Below the pieces are notes generated by a model that had not been told where the DNA came from, did no database searches, and saw only the letters and a program-made list of their open reading frames with translations. From assembly GCF_000733935.1 (NCBI RefSeq), contig NZ_JPON01000001.1:3794623-3858622 (forward strand): a stretch of DNA of 64,000 bases, written 5' to 3'. Positions 1 through 8,376 of this stretch are shown here, piece by piece. This DNA is from Methylomarinum vadi. GTDB taxonomy: Bacteria > Pseudomonadota > Gammaproteobacteria > Methylococcales > Methylomonadaceae. Each line of letters starts with the position of its first letter. Position 1 is the stretch's first letter. A program made the translations under genes and the position numbers.

Positions 1-395
1 CTGTCCCCCACATGAAAGAGATGCGCGGTAGTCGATTTGAAGATGATGGCACTGAACGTGCAGACATAACCCTTATTCTTGTCATAGGGATACAGGCTTT
101 GCCGGGTTTGCGCATAAAGCCAGGAATTGGTTGCCAGCAAAATCCTGTGCGCCGACTTTTTGACCGACCAGGTTTCCGAAGTACAAAAATAATCGGCGAA
201 AAAACCGCTGACGGCGGCTTCGCTGGCGATCTGGCTGACGTCGCTGCTGCTAATACCGTCGGCCAGCGCTACGGCAATTCCTTTCGAACTCAATAGTGGA
301 TCTTCGGGAATATAAATACCGTGAAAATCCTGATTGATTTCCTTGCGGCCCTTGTCGGAATATTGGCCGACGGCGATCGTTAATTGCGTGGGCAT
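1..395 (-). CDS. PP2C-type protein phosphatase/kinase, N-terminal part (runs off the window)
   Basis: A leftward reading frame opens at ATG 395 and stays open to base 1, giving 131 residues that begin MPTQLTIAVGQYSDKGRKEI. It contains NQDF followed by a LADGISSSD stretch, the metal-binding signatures of PP2C-type serine/threonine phosphatases. Proteins of this type next to formate/nitrite or nitrate transporters are often bifunctional kinase/phosphatase proteins with a C-terminal Hanks-type kinase domain. That domain would lie left of the window and is not seen. The gene is downstream of and co-oriented with the FocA/NirC-like channel (88 bp gap), so the two may be co-transcribed. Phosphatase assignment is fairly sure; the kinase half is inference. 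Confidence 0.75.
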   Translation of the reverse strand, partial: MPTQLTIAVGQYSDKGRKEINQDFHGIYIPEDPLLSSKGIAVALADGISSSDVSQIASEAAVSGFFADYFCTSETWSVKKSAHRILLATNSWLYAQTRQSLYPYDKNKGYVCTFSAIIFKSTTAHLFHVGD

Positions 396-482
396 TGGTG
401 GGTTATGATGACGCGGCCTTTTGTCAGGGAACGCAGTCGCGCACCCTGACCTTTAGCGTTTATTTCGCAGGCCTCCGTTGCT

Positions 483-1295
483 TTAGGCTAAAGCGCGTTT
501 CGGAGCCGTTTTGGCGTGGGTTGCGTATAATGTAAGTCCGGTGAAGGCCAGTCCGCCAACCAGGTTGCCGAGAACGGTCGGAATCTCGTTCCAGATCAAA
601 TAATCCATGATCGAGAAGTTGCCCCCCATGATAAGGCCCGACGGAAAGAGGAACATATTGACGACGGAATGTTCGAAGGCCATGCCGAAGAAGAGCATGA
701 TCGGCATCCACATCGCGATGACCTTACCGCTGACCGTGGTGGAAATCATCGCGCCGACCACGCCGGTGGAGACCATCCAGTTACATAGCATACCCCTGAT
801 AAATAGCGTCAGCATGCCGGCCGCGCCGTATTTGGCGTAACCTACTGTACGCCCTTCGCCGATGGTGGCGATTTTCTGACCGACGGCGTTGGGTTCGGTC
901 GAAAAACCATAAGTAAATACGATCGACATCATCACCGCCACCGTCAGCGCGCCCAGGAAATTGCCGACGAAAACCAATCCCCAGTTTCTGAACACGCCGC
1001 CTAGTGTCACACCTGGGCGTCTATCCAGCCAAGCCAGCGGCGTCAGGACAAACACGCCGGTAAGCAGGTCGCAGCCGAGTAGATACAGCATGCAAAAGCC
1101 CACGGGAAACAAAATAGCGCCGATGATCGGATAACCCGTTTGTACGGCGACGGATATCGCAAATACCGCGGCCAAGGCGAGAATCGCGCCGGCCATGTAA
1201 GCCCTGATCACCGTATCGCGGGTCGACATATAAATCTTGGATTCTCCGGCATCTACCATTTTTGTGACGAATTCTGCGGGAACTAGATAAGACAT
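483..1295 (-). CDS. Formate/nitrite transporter family channel (FocA/NirC-like)
   Basis: A 270-residue integral membrane protein with about six hydrophobic segments and the family's long N-terminal cytoplasmic stretch. The FNT fold is a pentameric inner-membrane channel for small monovalent anions (formate, nitrite, hydrosulfide). Internal segments such as FVGNFLGAL, CNWMV, FEHSVVNMF and GNLVGG match the conserved FNT signatures, including the N-[WM]-x-V type pore motif and the central histidine in EHSVVN. The start at ATG 1295 is supported by an AGAGGTG ribosome binding site seven bases upstream. Substrate cannot be told from sequence. The neighbouring PP2C-type gene and a methylotroph lifestyle make nitrite or formate equally plausible. 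Confidence 0.88.
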   Translation of the reverse strand: MSYLVPAEFVTKMVDAGESKIYMSTRDTVIRAYMAGAILALAAVFAISVAVQTGYPIIGAILFPVGFCMLYLLGCDLLTGVFVLTPLAWLDRRPGVTLGGVFRNWGLVFVGNFLGALTVAVMMSIVFTYGFSTEPNAVGQKIATIGEGRTVGYAKYGAAGMLTLFIRGMLCNWMVSTGVVGAMISTTVSGKVIAMWMPIMLFFGMAFEHSVVNMFLFPSGLIMGGNFSIMDYLIWNEIPTVLGNLVGGLAFTGLTLYATHAKTAPKRALA

Positions 1296-1822
1296 GTTTC
1301 ACCTCTTTAGATTGTGTGTTTAATGCGGTTGCCGGATTTGAATACAGTGCCGAGTTACAGGCGTGGCCGGGTTATGAGAAACCATAAGAGGTCGATCCCT
1401 GTTCCGCCACAGAGTGATAGAGGAAATTAAGGCCAGGGTGTAGTCCCCTGAATTTCGTCGGCTGGTTGTATTGAATTCCGGCGCTGGAATTCGAGATTTT
1501 AGGAGAATTCCGACGTTGGAATTCATAAGTTAGTACAGCAGAAACCATGCCAGCCCACAATCGTGAAATAACGGGGTTGTTGGAATGTCATTGAAGCTAT
1601 TCTGCACCGATTTGATTCAATTCGGCTGATTTTTGGTGCGAAACGGATAGATTTTGTAGGGCAATCGGATGGATCGTAATTCGCTTTTGTCACGAAAGAG
1701 ACAGCGGCTTATAGATTGCGATAGAATACAAGTCATTTTACATTTGATTTTCAGACGGGCGGGATAGATTTTGCGCCGTCTGTTTGATGTGTAGCTTTAA
1801 ATTTATTCAAGAGGGAAAGCGT
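1296..1822. other. Divergent intergenic region between FNT gene and fhc operon
   Basis: About 530 bp separate the leftward channel gene from the rightward fhc operon, so promoters for both should lie here. No convincing gene is visible; short frames on the minus strand lack a ribosome binding site. The only clear structure is a pair of related palindromes at 1473-1524, listed separately. The stretch 1690-1790 just upstream of fhcB is AT-richer than the coding DNA around it, as expected for a promoter, but no sigma-factor hexamer pair can be assigned with confidence. Confidence 0.5.
1473..1524. repeat. Two tandem imperfect palindromes, arms GAATTCC / GGAATTC
   Basis: Two 20-bp units lie at 1473-1492 (GAATTCCGGCGCTGGAATTC) and 1505-1524 (GAATTCCGACGTTGGAATTC). 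Each has 7-bp arms GAATTCC...GGAATTC around six variable bases of form RRCGYT after a shared G or C. Their starts are 32 bp apart, close to three helical turns, so the two would be on the same face of the DNA. They could be a paired operator for the fhc or FNT promoter, or a dispersed REP-like repeat. The sequence alone does not decide. Confidence 0.55.
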
Positions 1823-3082
1823 GTGGCAGAAATAACAGAAGTGCCCAGTCCTTTTTGCGGCATCGGCACCGACGACCTGACGGTTCAGGTCGACGGTAAT
1901 GCGGTGAAGGTGACTGAAAATGGTTGCGCCGTCAATACGCCGGCGTTCGAACAGGCCATTACCGATACCCAAGCCAGGGTCGATGGCCGGGAAGTCAGCC
2001 TGAAGCAGGCCGTCGCCAAGGCGGCGGAGATCCTTCGCGGCAGCAATCAACCGCTGATCGGCGGCTGCGCGACCGACGTCAACGGCATGCGTGCATTGCT
2101 GGCTGTTGCTGACCGTAGCGGTGCCGTGGTCGACAAGATGAATTTCAATGCCGCGCGGCGCAACATTCTGGCGATGCAGGATGCCGGCTGGGTGAACACG
2201 ACACTGGCCGAGATTAAGAACCGCTGCGATGTGCTGCTGGTGGTCGGTTGCGATCTGGAAGCCTTCGCGCCGCGCTTCTATGAGCGCTACTTATGGAACA
2301 AGGTGGCGATGCATCTCCCGGACACCAGCGCCCGCGAGGTGATTTATTTGGGCAAGGCGCCTTCGGGTGAAGCTTCGACGTCGCCGGATGGGCGCAAGGC
2401 CAAGGTTCTGACTTGTGACGATCAGGATTTACCCGAAGTCGTCGCGGTGTTGTCGGCGCTAGTCAAAGGCAACAAGATTACGGCAGAAGAAGTGGCCGGC
2501 ATTGCTATAACCGACTTGCAACAAGTCGCCGAGCAAATCAAGGCGGCGCAATACGGCGTCGTGACCTGGGCGGCTGGTGCCTTGAATTTCAGTCAGGCCG
2601 AACTGACCGTGCAAAAGCTTTGCGATCTGGTCAAGGACATCAACGACCAGGGCAGCCGCTGTTCCGGTTTCCCGTTGGGGGGTAAGGAAGGGGGGCAGAC
2701 CGCCAACCAGGTTTGCGGGTGGACCACCGGTTATCCGGCGCGCGTGCGCTTTAGCCGTGGATTTCCCGAATATGACCCATTTTTATTTGAAGCCAATGTC
2801 ATGTTGAACAACGGCGAAGCCGATGCACTAATTTGGGTTCAGGCGTTTAATAGTTCTGCCGTGCCGCCCAAGGCGCATGTGCCAACGGTCGTGATCGGGC
2901 GTTCAGGTATGGTCTTCGAACAGGAACCGGATGTGTTTATTCCCGTCGGTACTCCGGGCATCGATCATGCCGGCCATGCCTACCGGCTCGATAACGTAGT
3001 CGCGATCCGTTTGAAAAAATTACGGGATTCCGGTTTACCCAGCACCGCGGAAGTGTTGAATGCCATTGAACAAGCGTTGTAG
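1823..3082 (+). CDS. fhcB: Formyltransferase/hydrolase complex subunit B (FhcB)
   Basis: 419 residues, related to subunit B of archaeal formylmethanofuran dehydrogenase. In methylotrophic bacteria this protein is part of the Fhc complex that converts formyl-H4MPT to formate through a methanofuran-type carrier. The protein begins with PFCGIGTDDL and contains NQPLIGGCATDVNG, VVGCDLEAFAPRFYERY and the C-terminal PVGTPGIDHAGHAYRLDNVV, all typical of FhcB/FwdB. I chose the GTG at 1823 because GAGGGA (1811-1816) precedes it by six bases and the family starts near MAEITxVPSPFCG; a TTG at 1784 and an ATG at 1787 are in frame but would add an atypical head. First gene of a tight fhcB-A-D-C operon, seven bases before fhcA. 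Confidence 0.93.
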   Translation: MAEITEVPSPFCGIGTDDLTVQVDGNAVKVTENGCAVNTPAFEQAITDTQARVDGREVSLKQAVAKAAEILRGSNQPLIGGCATDVNGMRALLAVADRSGAVVDKMNFNAARRNILAMQDAGWVNTTLAEIKNRCDVLLVVGCDLEAFAPRFYERYLWNKVAMHLPDTSAREVIYLGKAPSGEASTSPDGRKAKVLTCDDQDLPEVVAVLSALVKGNKITAEEVAGIAITDLQQVAEQIKAAQYGVVTWAAGALNFSQAELTVQKLCDLVKDINDQGSRCSGFPLGGKEGGQTANQVCGWTTGYPARVRFSRGFPEYDPFLFEANVMLNNGEADALIWVQAFNSSAVPPKAHVPTVVIGRSGMVFEQEPDVFIPVGTPGIDHAGHAYRLDNVVAIRLKKLRDSGLPSTAEVLNAIEQAL

Positions 3083-3089
3083 GTGAGAC

Positions 3090-4760
3090 ATGCTGATTAA
3101 ACTAACAGGTGGAACTGTCTACGATCCTGCGGGCGGGATCGATGGACAGCAACAGGACATTTATATCCAGGACGGCAAGATTGTCGCCAAACCCGGCGAC
3201 GACGTCAAAATCGACAAAGAATACGATTTAAGCGGCAAGGTCGTGATGGCCGGCGCCATCGATATGCATACCCATATCGGCGGCGGCAAGGGCAACATCG
3301 CCCGGATTTTGCTGCCGGAAGATCATCGCGCCGACCCCGTCGTGCGCAGCCAGCTGACGCGTTCAGGCTGCGGCCATGCGATCCCCAGCACTTACGTGAC
3401 CGGTTACCGTTATGCCGAGATGGGTTACACGACCGCGTTCGAGCCGGCAGTGTTGCCGATCAACGCGCGTCAGGCGCACATGGAAATGGGCGATATCCCG
3501 ATCCTGGACAAGGGAGGGTATGTGATGCTCGGCAGCGACGATTATCTGTTGCGGATGATGACGGCGAAAAAAGACCAGAAGGCGATCAACGATTACGTCG
3601 CCTGGACCCTGCAGGCGACCAAGGCGATCGGCATCAAGGTAGTCAACGCCGGCGGCATCAGCGCCTTCAAATTCAACCAGCGGAAACTGGATCTGGACGA
3701 GAAAAACGCTTATTACAACGTCACGCCGCGCGATATCCTGCAAACGCTGGCCCGGGCGGTCAAGGAGCTGGGTGTGCCGCATCCGCTGCATGTGCACGGC
3801 TGTAATCTCGGCGTGCCGGGTAACGTCGAAACCACGCTGGATACGATTCAGGGTATCGAGGGGTTGCCGATGCACTTGACCCATATCCAGTTCCATAGCT
3901 ACGGCACCGAGGGTGACTTCAAGTTCTCTTCCGGCGCCGCGCAAATCGCCGAGGCGATCAACAAGAACAAGAACATCACCACCGATGTTGGCCAGATTCT
4001 GTTCGGCCAGACCGTGACCGCCTCCGGCGATAACATGCACCAGCATGCCAACCACAAGTTCGCCAGTCCGAACAAATGGGTGTGCATGGACATCGAATGC
4101 GACGCCGGTTGCGGCGTGGTGCCGTTCAAATACCGCGACCAGAACTTCGTCAACGCGTTGCAATGGGCGATCGGCCTGGAGATATTCCTGTTGGTCGACG
4201 ATCCGTGGCGGGTGTTCCTGACCACCGACCATCCGAATGGCGCGCCGTTCACCAGTTATCCGCATTTGATTCGGTTGTTGATGGACCGGAGTTTCCGTAA
4301 CGACATGCTGGCGACGATCCATCCCGAAGCGCAGAAGATGACGACGCTGGCATCGATCGACCGTGAGTACAGCTTGCAGGAAATCGCGATCATGACCCGC
4401 GCCGGGGCGGCCAAACTGGTCGGTCTGCACGACAGGGGCGGCTTGGTGCCCGGCAACTGGGCCGATATCACCGTTTATACCGAGGACGGCGATCGGCAAA
4501 AAATGTTCGAGAAACCGGATTATGTCTTCAAGGACGGCGAGCTGGTCGTGCGCGATGGCCAGATCGTGCATGTGACGTGGGGTACGACCCATGTCGTGCG
4601 GCCGGATTATGACGCTTCCGTGGAAAAAGATCTGCAACCTTATTTCGACCGTTATCTGACCATGAAACTAGGCAACTTTAAAATCAGCGATGACGAAATC
4701 ACCGAAGACGGCCGCGGCAGTCTGACCGTGCATCCGACCGTGGGAGGTGGCGAGTTATGA
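3090..4760 (+). CDS. fhcA: Formyltransferase/hydrolase complex subunit A (FhcA), amidohydrolase fold
   Basis: 556 residues, full length for FhcA/FwdA, the metal-dependent amidohydrolase-like subunit that hydrolyses the formylated carrier to formate in the Fhc complex. The composite metal-binding motif DMHTH is at residues 59-63 (His60 and His62), followed by GGGKGN. Further conserved blocks include PLHVHGCNLG, PMHLTHIQFHSYG and FLTTDHPNGAPF, which supply later metal and catalytic residues. ATG 3090 is preceded by AGGTGAG. It overlaps fhcD by four bases (ATGA, 4757-4760), so translation is probably coupled. Role is well established in methylotrophic bacteria with tetrahydromethanopterin-linked formaldehyde oxidation. 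Confidence 0.95.
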   Translation: MLIKLTGGTVYDPAGGIDGQQQDIYIQDGKIVAKPGDDVKIDKEYDLSGKVVMAGAIDMHTHIGGGKGNIARILLPEDHRADPVVRSQLTRSGCGHAIPSTYVTGYRYAEMGYTTAFEPAVLPINARQAHMEMGDIPILDKGGYVMLGSDDYLLRMMTAKKDQKAINDYVAWTLQATKAIGIKVVNAGGISAFKFNQRKLDLDEKNAYYNVTPRDILQTLARAVKELGVPHPLHVHGCNLGVPGNVETTLDTIQGIEGLPMHLTHIQFHSYGTEGDFKFSSGAAQIAEAINKNKNITTDVGQILFGQTVTASGDNMHQHANHKFASPNKWVCMDIECDAGCGVVPFKYRDQNFVNALQWAIGLEIFLLVDDPWRVFLTTDHPNGAPFTSYPHLIRLLMDRSFRNDMLATIHPEAQKMTTLASIDREYSLQEIAIMTRAGAAKLVGLHDRGGLVPGNWADITVYTEDGDRQKMFEKPDYVFKDGELVVRDGQIVHVTWGTTHVVRPDYDASVEKDLQPYFDRYLTMKLGNFKISDDEITEDGRGSLTVHPTVGGGEL

Positions 4761-5653
4761 TCATCAATGGCGTCACGATAGATAAAACTTTTGCCGAAGC
4801 CTTCCCGATGAAGGCGACTCGGGCGATCATCACCGCCCAGAACGAAAAATGGGCGATGATTTCCGCCCAGGCCATGACCGGTTTCGCGACCTCGGTGATC
4901 GCCTGCGGCTGTGAGGCCGGTATCGAGCGGGTGTTGTCGCCCGACGAAACGCCGGACGGCCGTCCCGGCGTAGCGATCATGATCTTCGCGATGGGCGGCA
5001 AGGGCCTGGCCAAACAATTGGAAACCCGCGCCGGCCAGTGCGTGCTGACGTCTCCTACCTCGGCCCTGTTCGCCGGCATCGACGAAGGCAAGCAAATTCC
5101 GTTGGGCAAGAACCTGCGTTATTTCGGCGACGGCTTCCAAATTTCGAAAAAAATCAACGGCAAGCGTTACTGGCGGGTGCCGGTCATGGACGGCGAGTTC
5201 CTGACCGAGGCTACCACCGGCCAGGTCGAGGCGGTCGGCGGCGGCAACTTCCTGGTGTTGGCTGAATCGCAACCGCAAGCCTTGGCGGCTTGCGAAGCGG
5301 CGATCGAGGAAATGCGCAAGATCCCCAATGTGATCATGCCGTTTCCGGGCGGCGTCGTGCGCTCCGGTTCCAAAGTCGGTTCCAAATATCCGGCGTTGGG
5401 CGCGTCGACCAACGATGCCTTTTGTCCGACCCTGAAAGGGGTGACCAAAACCGACCTGTCGCCGGAAGTCGAATCGGTCATGGAAATCGTCATCGACGGC
5501 CTCAGCAAGGAAGACATCGACAAGGCCATGCGCGTCGGCATCCAGGCGGTCTGCGATCTGGGCTCGGAAAATGGCATTCGCCGTATCAGCGCCGGTAACT
5601 ACGGCGGCAAACTGGGACCGTTCCACTTTCATCTGCAGGAGATCATGGCATGA
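4757..5653 (+). CDS. fhcD: Formylmethanofuran--tetrahydromethanopterin formyltransferase (FhcD/Ftr)
   Basis: 298 residues, the usual length for Ftr/FhcD. The enzyme moves the formyl group from formyl-H4MPT to the methanofuran analogue inside the Fhc complex, in the direction of formaldehyde oxidation in bacteria. Recognisable blocks are IDKTFAEAFPMKATRAIITA at the start, TSPTSALFAGI in the middle, and PFPGGVVRSGSKVGSKYP with GASTNDAFCPTLK in the second half, all characteristic of the two-domain Ftr fold. The start overlaps the end of fhcA and the stop overlaps the start of fhcC, each by four bases, consistent with translational coupling and fixed subunit stoichiometry. Confidence 0.95.
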   Translation: MIINGVTIDKTFAEAFPMKATRAIITAQNEKWAMISAQAMTGFATSVIACGCEAGIERVLSPDETPDGRPGVAIMIFAMGGKGLAKQLETRAGQCVLTSPTSALFAGIDEGKQIPLGKNLRYFGDGFQISKKINGKRYWRVPVMDGEFLTEATTGQVEAVGGGNFLVLAESQPQALAACEAAIEEMRKIPNVIMPFPGGVVRSGSKVGSKYPALGASTNDAFCPTLKGVTKTDLSPEVESVMEIVIDGLSKEDIDKAMRVGIQAVCDLGSENGIRRISAGNYGGKLGPFHFHLQEIMA

Positions 5654-6462
5654 GTGCATTAACATTGACGATGAAACAGCGACTGGATCAGCGCGTCGAT
5701 ATGTCGCCATTGGTCTGCCAGAAACTGGAAGGCATGGAACCGAGCGAGATCGGTGCCATCGAGTTGCAGAACGGCAAGCGCACGATCAGGGTTGACGAGT
5801 TGTTCAAGATCAAAGGCGGCGACCCCCGGAATATCGTCATCGAAGGCAGTTACGGCAAGCTGGACTGTATCGGCAAGGAACTCGATGGCGGCAGCATCAC
5901 CGTGCACGGCGACGCCGGCGCCTATCTGGCCCAGCAGATGAAGTCGGGCACGGTCCATGTGACCGGTAATGCCGGTTTGTATGCCGGCTGCGAAATGAAA
6001 AACGGCCTGCTGCAGATCGACGGCGATGCCGGCGATTTTGTCGGCGCGGCCTTGCCCGGTAACAAGCAAGGCATGAAAGGCGGTACGATCCTGGTCAAGG
6101 GCAATGTCGGCGAACGCGCCGGCGACCACATGCGCCGCGGCATGATTCTGGTCGAAGGCGATGCCGGCGATTATTGCGGCTCGCGCATGGTGGCCGGCAC
6201 GATCGCCGTCATGGGGCGGACCGGACGCTATCTGGGCTATGCGATGCGCCGAGGCACGCTGTTGTTATGGAACCAACCGCAACTGTCTGCGACCTTCAAC
6301 GATTGCGGGTCGCATACCTTGGCTTTTCTGCCGATGTTGTTCGCTTCGTTCAAGCAGTTGAACAGTAAGTTTGCCGATACTTCCGTCGCTTTCAATCGCG
6401 TGCGCCGTTACGGCGGCGACATGGCCGAAACCGGCAAGGGCGAAGTGTTGGTTAAGTTGTAG
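5650..6462 (+). CDS. fhcC: Formyltransferase/hydrolase complex subunit C (FhcC)
   Basis: 270 residues related to FwdC/FhcC. It has the right-handed beta-helix built from GxGxG-type repeats that is shared with the C-terminal domain of glutamate synthase. The repeats are visible as successive turns: GGSITVHGDAGAYLAQQM, SGTVHVTGNAGLYAGCEM, NGLLQIDGDAGDFVGAAL, GGTILVKGNVGERAGDHM, RGMILVEGDAGDYCGSRM and AGTIAVMGRTGRYLGYAM. It is a structural subunit of the Fhc complex and the last gene of the operon. A strong terminator begins about 90 bases after its stop. Confidence 0.94.
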   Translation: MSALTLTMKQRLDQRVDMSPLVCQKLEGMEPSEIGAIELQNGKRTIRVDELFKIKGGDPRNIVIEGSYGKLDCIGKELDGGSITVHGDAGAYLAQQMKSGTVHVTGNAGLYAGCEMKNGLLQIDGDAGDFVGAALPGNKQGMKGGTILVKGNVGERAGDHMRRGMILVEGDAGDYCGSRMVAGTIAVMGRTGRYLGYAMRRGTLLLWNQPQLSATFNDCGSHTLAFLPMLFASFKQLNSKFADTSVAFNRVRRYGGDMAETGKGEVLVKL

Positions 6463-6555
6463 GCATAAGAGCGGCGGTGCAGGCGGTTTCGACCGCCGCC
6501 AAAGGTTTGACTTATAGCGCATTGGCCGTTTTTTGTCGGGTCTGAGAATGTCTCG

Positions 6556-6597
6556 AAAGGCTTTAGCTATACTGTGTATGGCTAAAGCTTTTTTATT
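6556..6597 (+). terminator. Rho-independent terminator of the fhc operon
   Basis: The arms AAAGGCTTTAGCTATAC (6556-6572) and GTATGGCTAAAGCTTTT pair over about 17 positions, including two G-T wobbles, closing on a TGT loop. The descending arm runs into a T-rich tract (6589-6594). This separates fhcBADC from the SulP gene that starts at 6612. Confidence 0.9.
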
Positions 6598-6611
6598 GCG
6601 CATACCCTTTA

Positions 6612-8318
6612 ATGGAAGATAGAACGTTCAAGTTAGCGAATTTGTCCGGCGATTTGTTCGGCGGGTTGACCGCCGGCGTCGTAGCGTTGCCGTTGGCGCT
6701 GGCATTCGGTGTGCAATCCGGGTTGGGCGCTATCGCCGGCCTCTACGGAGCGATCATGCTCGGCTTTATCGCCGCGTTATTCGGCGGAACGCCGACCCAG
6801 ATCAGCGGGCCGACCGGGCCGATGACCGTGGTAGCCTCGACGGTGGTCGCTTCGGCGGTGGAAATCCATAGCGGTTCGTTGGAACAGGCGATGGGAAGCG
6901 TCGTAGCGATTTTCATGTTGGCAGGGTTATTTCAAATTCTACTGGGCATGCTGAAAGTGGGGGAATATATCCGTTATATTCCTTATCCGGTCATTTCGGG
7001 GTTCATGACCGGTATCGGCGTCATCATCATTAGCCTGGAACTTTTTCCCTTGCTGGGCCATGCCTCGCCCAAGCGAATTCCGGATGTGTTCGTTCATTTG
7101 CCGGAAATTATCGATCGAATCAATGTTGCCGCGATCGGTTTGGCTACAGCGACCATCGTGATCATTTATTTGATTCCCCGCCTGTTCAGCAAAATACCGA
7201 GTACATTAGCCGCATTGGTGCTTGGCACGTTGGCGACGGCGCTGCTGGAACTGGATGTACCCTGTATCGGGGAGATCCCGCAAGGGTTGCCCTCGCTGCA
7301 TTTTGCCTCGCTCGCCAAGATTGATTTGGACCTGCCGATCCTGTTCGTCATGCCGGCATTGACGTTGGCCGCGTTAGGAACCCTGGATTCGTTGTTAACC
7401 TCCGTGGTCGCCGACAACATGACCAAGACTCAGCATGACAGCAACCGAGAATTGTTCGGGCAGGGGCTGGGTAATATCGCTTCGGCCTTGATCGGCGGCA
7501 TACCGGGGGCCGGGGCGACCATGCGCACCGTGGTCAACATCAAATCCGGCGGGCGGACTCGGTTTTCCGGCATGGTGCACAGCATCGCCATGGTCTTGGT
7601 CTTGTTGGGGGCTGGCCAATATGCCGCGTTGGTGTCGCAACCGGTGTTGGCTGGCATCTTGATTACCGTGGGTATCGGGATCATCGATTACAAGGGACTC
7701 AAACATATTCGGCACGTGCCCAGAATCGATTCGATTGTCATGTTGACAGTGCTGGCCATTACGGTTTTTGCCGATTTGCTGGTGGCGATCGCCGTCGGCA
7801 TGGTATTGGCTTCGGTATTGTTCATGAAAAAAATGAGCGATATCCTCGAGGCGCATTATATGGTTGGTCCGGTGGGTAGTTTTGCTCGGGAAGAATCCTG
7901 GTCCGATGAGCTGAATGTTTCGGAAAAAGTCAGCGAGCAAGTCTATATTAAACATTTCGGGGGGCCGATTTTCTTCGGTTTCGTCAATAAACTTCAGGCC
8001 ATGACCCGGGCCCTGCCGCAAGTAGGCGTGGTGATCTTTCGTATGAAGAATGTACCTTATATCGATCAGTCGGGGATTTATGCGATCGAGGAAGCCGTGA
8101 TGGCATTGCAGGCGAAAGGCGTGTTAGTGCTGATTACCGGCATTCAGGAACAACCTAGGGATATGCTGATGAGGATCGACCTGATTCCCGACTTGGTGCC
8201 GGAACAGCATATTTTTCAGGATTTCGCCGATTGCATCAAGGCTGTGGATGAAGGGACGGTTTGCCGGGATTCCGAAACCGGTCAATTATTGCGCAAGGAC
8301 ATGGATTTTTGTCAATGA
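6612..8318 (+). CDS. SulP-family anion transporter with STAS domain
   Basis: 568 residues. The first about 420 form the hydrophobic SulP transporter core of the inner membrane, and the last about 130 a cytoplasmic STAS domain. The N-terminus carries the family signature ...LTAGVVALPLALAFGVQSG and the GPTGPMTVV segment. LTSVVADNMTKTQHDSNREL and GGIPGAGATMRT are typical of the SulP core, and DQSGIYAIEEAVMAL matches the STAS loop. SulP proteins carry sulfate, bicarbonate/sodium or other anions; the substrate is not decidable here. The Shine-Dalgarno before ATG 6612 is weak. Directly behind the fhc terminator, so it probably has its own promoter in the short gap or is fed by read-through. Confidence 0.9.
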   Translation: MEDRTFKLANLSGDLFGGLTAGVVALPLALAFGVQSGLGAIAGLYGAIMLGFIAALFGGTPTQISGPTGPMTVVASTVVASAVEIHSGSLEQAMGSVVAIFMLAGLFQILLGMLKVGEYIRYIPYPVISGFMTGIGVIIISLELFPLLGHASPKRIPDVFVHLPEIIDRINVAAIGLATATIVIIYLIPRLFSKIPSTLAALVLGTLATALLELDVPCIGEIPQGLPSLHFASLAKIDLDLPILFVMPALTLAALGTLDSLLTSVVADNMTKTQHDSNRELFGQGLGNIASALIGGIPGAGATMRTVVNIKSGGRTRFSGMVHSIAMVLVLLGAGQYAALVSQPVLAGILITVGIGIIDYKGLKHIRHVPRIDSIVMLTVLAITVFADLLVAIAVGMVLASVLFMKKMSDILEAHYMVGPVGSFAREESWSDELNVSEKVSEQVYIKHFGGPIFFGFVNKLQAMTRALPQVGVVIFRMKNVPYIDQSGIYAIEEAVMALQAKGVLVLITGIQEQPRDMLMRIDLIPDLVPEQHIFQDFADCIKAVDEGTVCRDSETGQLLRKDMDFCQ

Positions 8319-8376
8319 CGTTACTTGAAAATCGCTCCCAAACGCTTGGCGTATGTCAGACAGGATTTAGCTCGAG

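Noticed and set aside
12-296. A 94-residue plus-strand frame at the window start
   Set aside because: It is antisense to the PP2C-type gene, which shows the expected phosphatase motifs on the minus strand.
436-470. GTCAGGG...CCCTGAC hairpin between the channel and PP2C genes as a terminator
   Set aside because: The stem is seven bases with a 15-base loop and no T-tract in the direction of transcription.
3363-4637. A 424-residue open frame on the minus strand opposite fhcA
   Set aside because: It lies wholly inside fhcA, has His/Asp/Arg-rich composition typical of an antisense shadow and no ribosome binding site.
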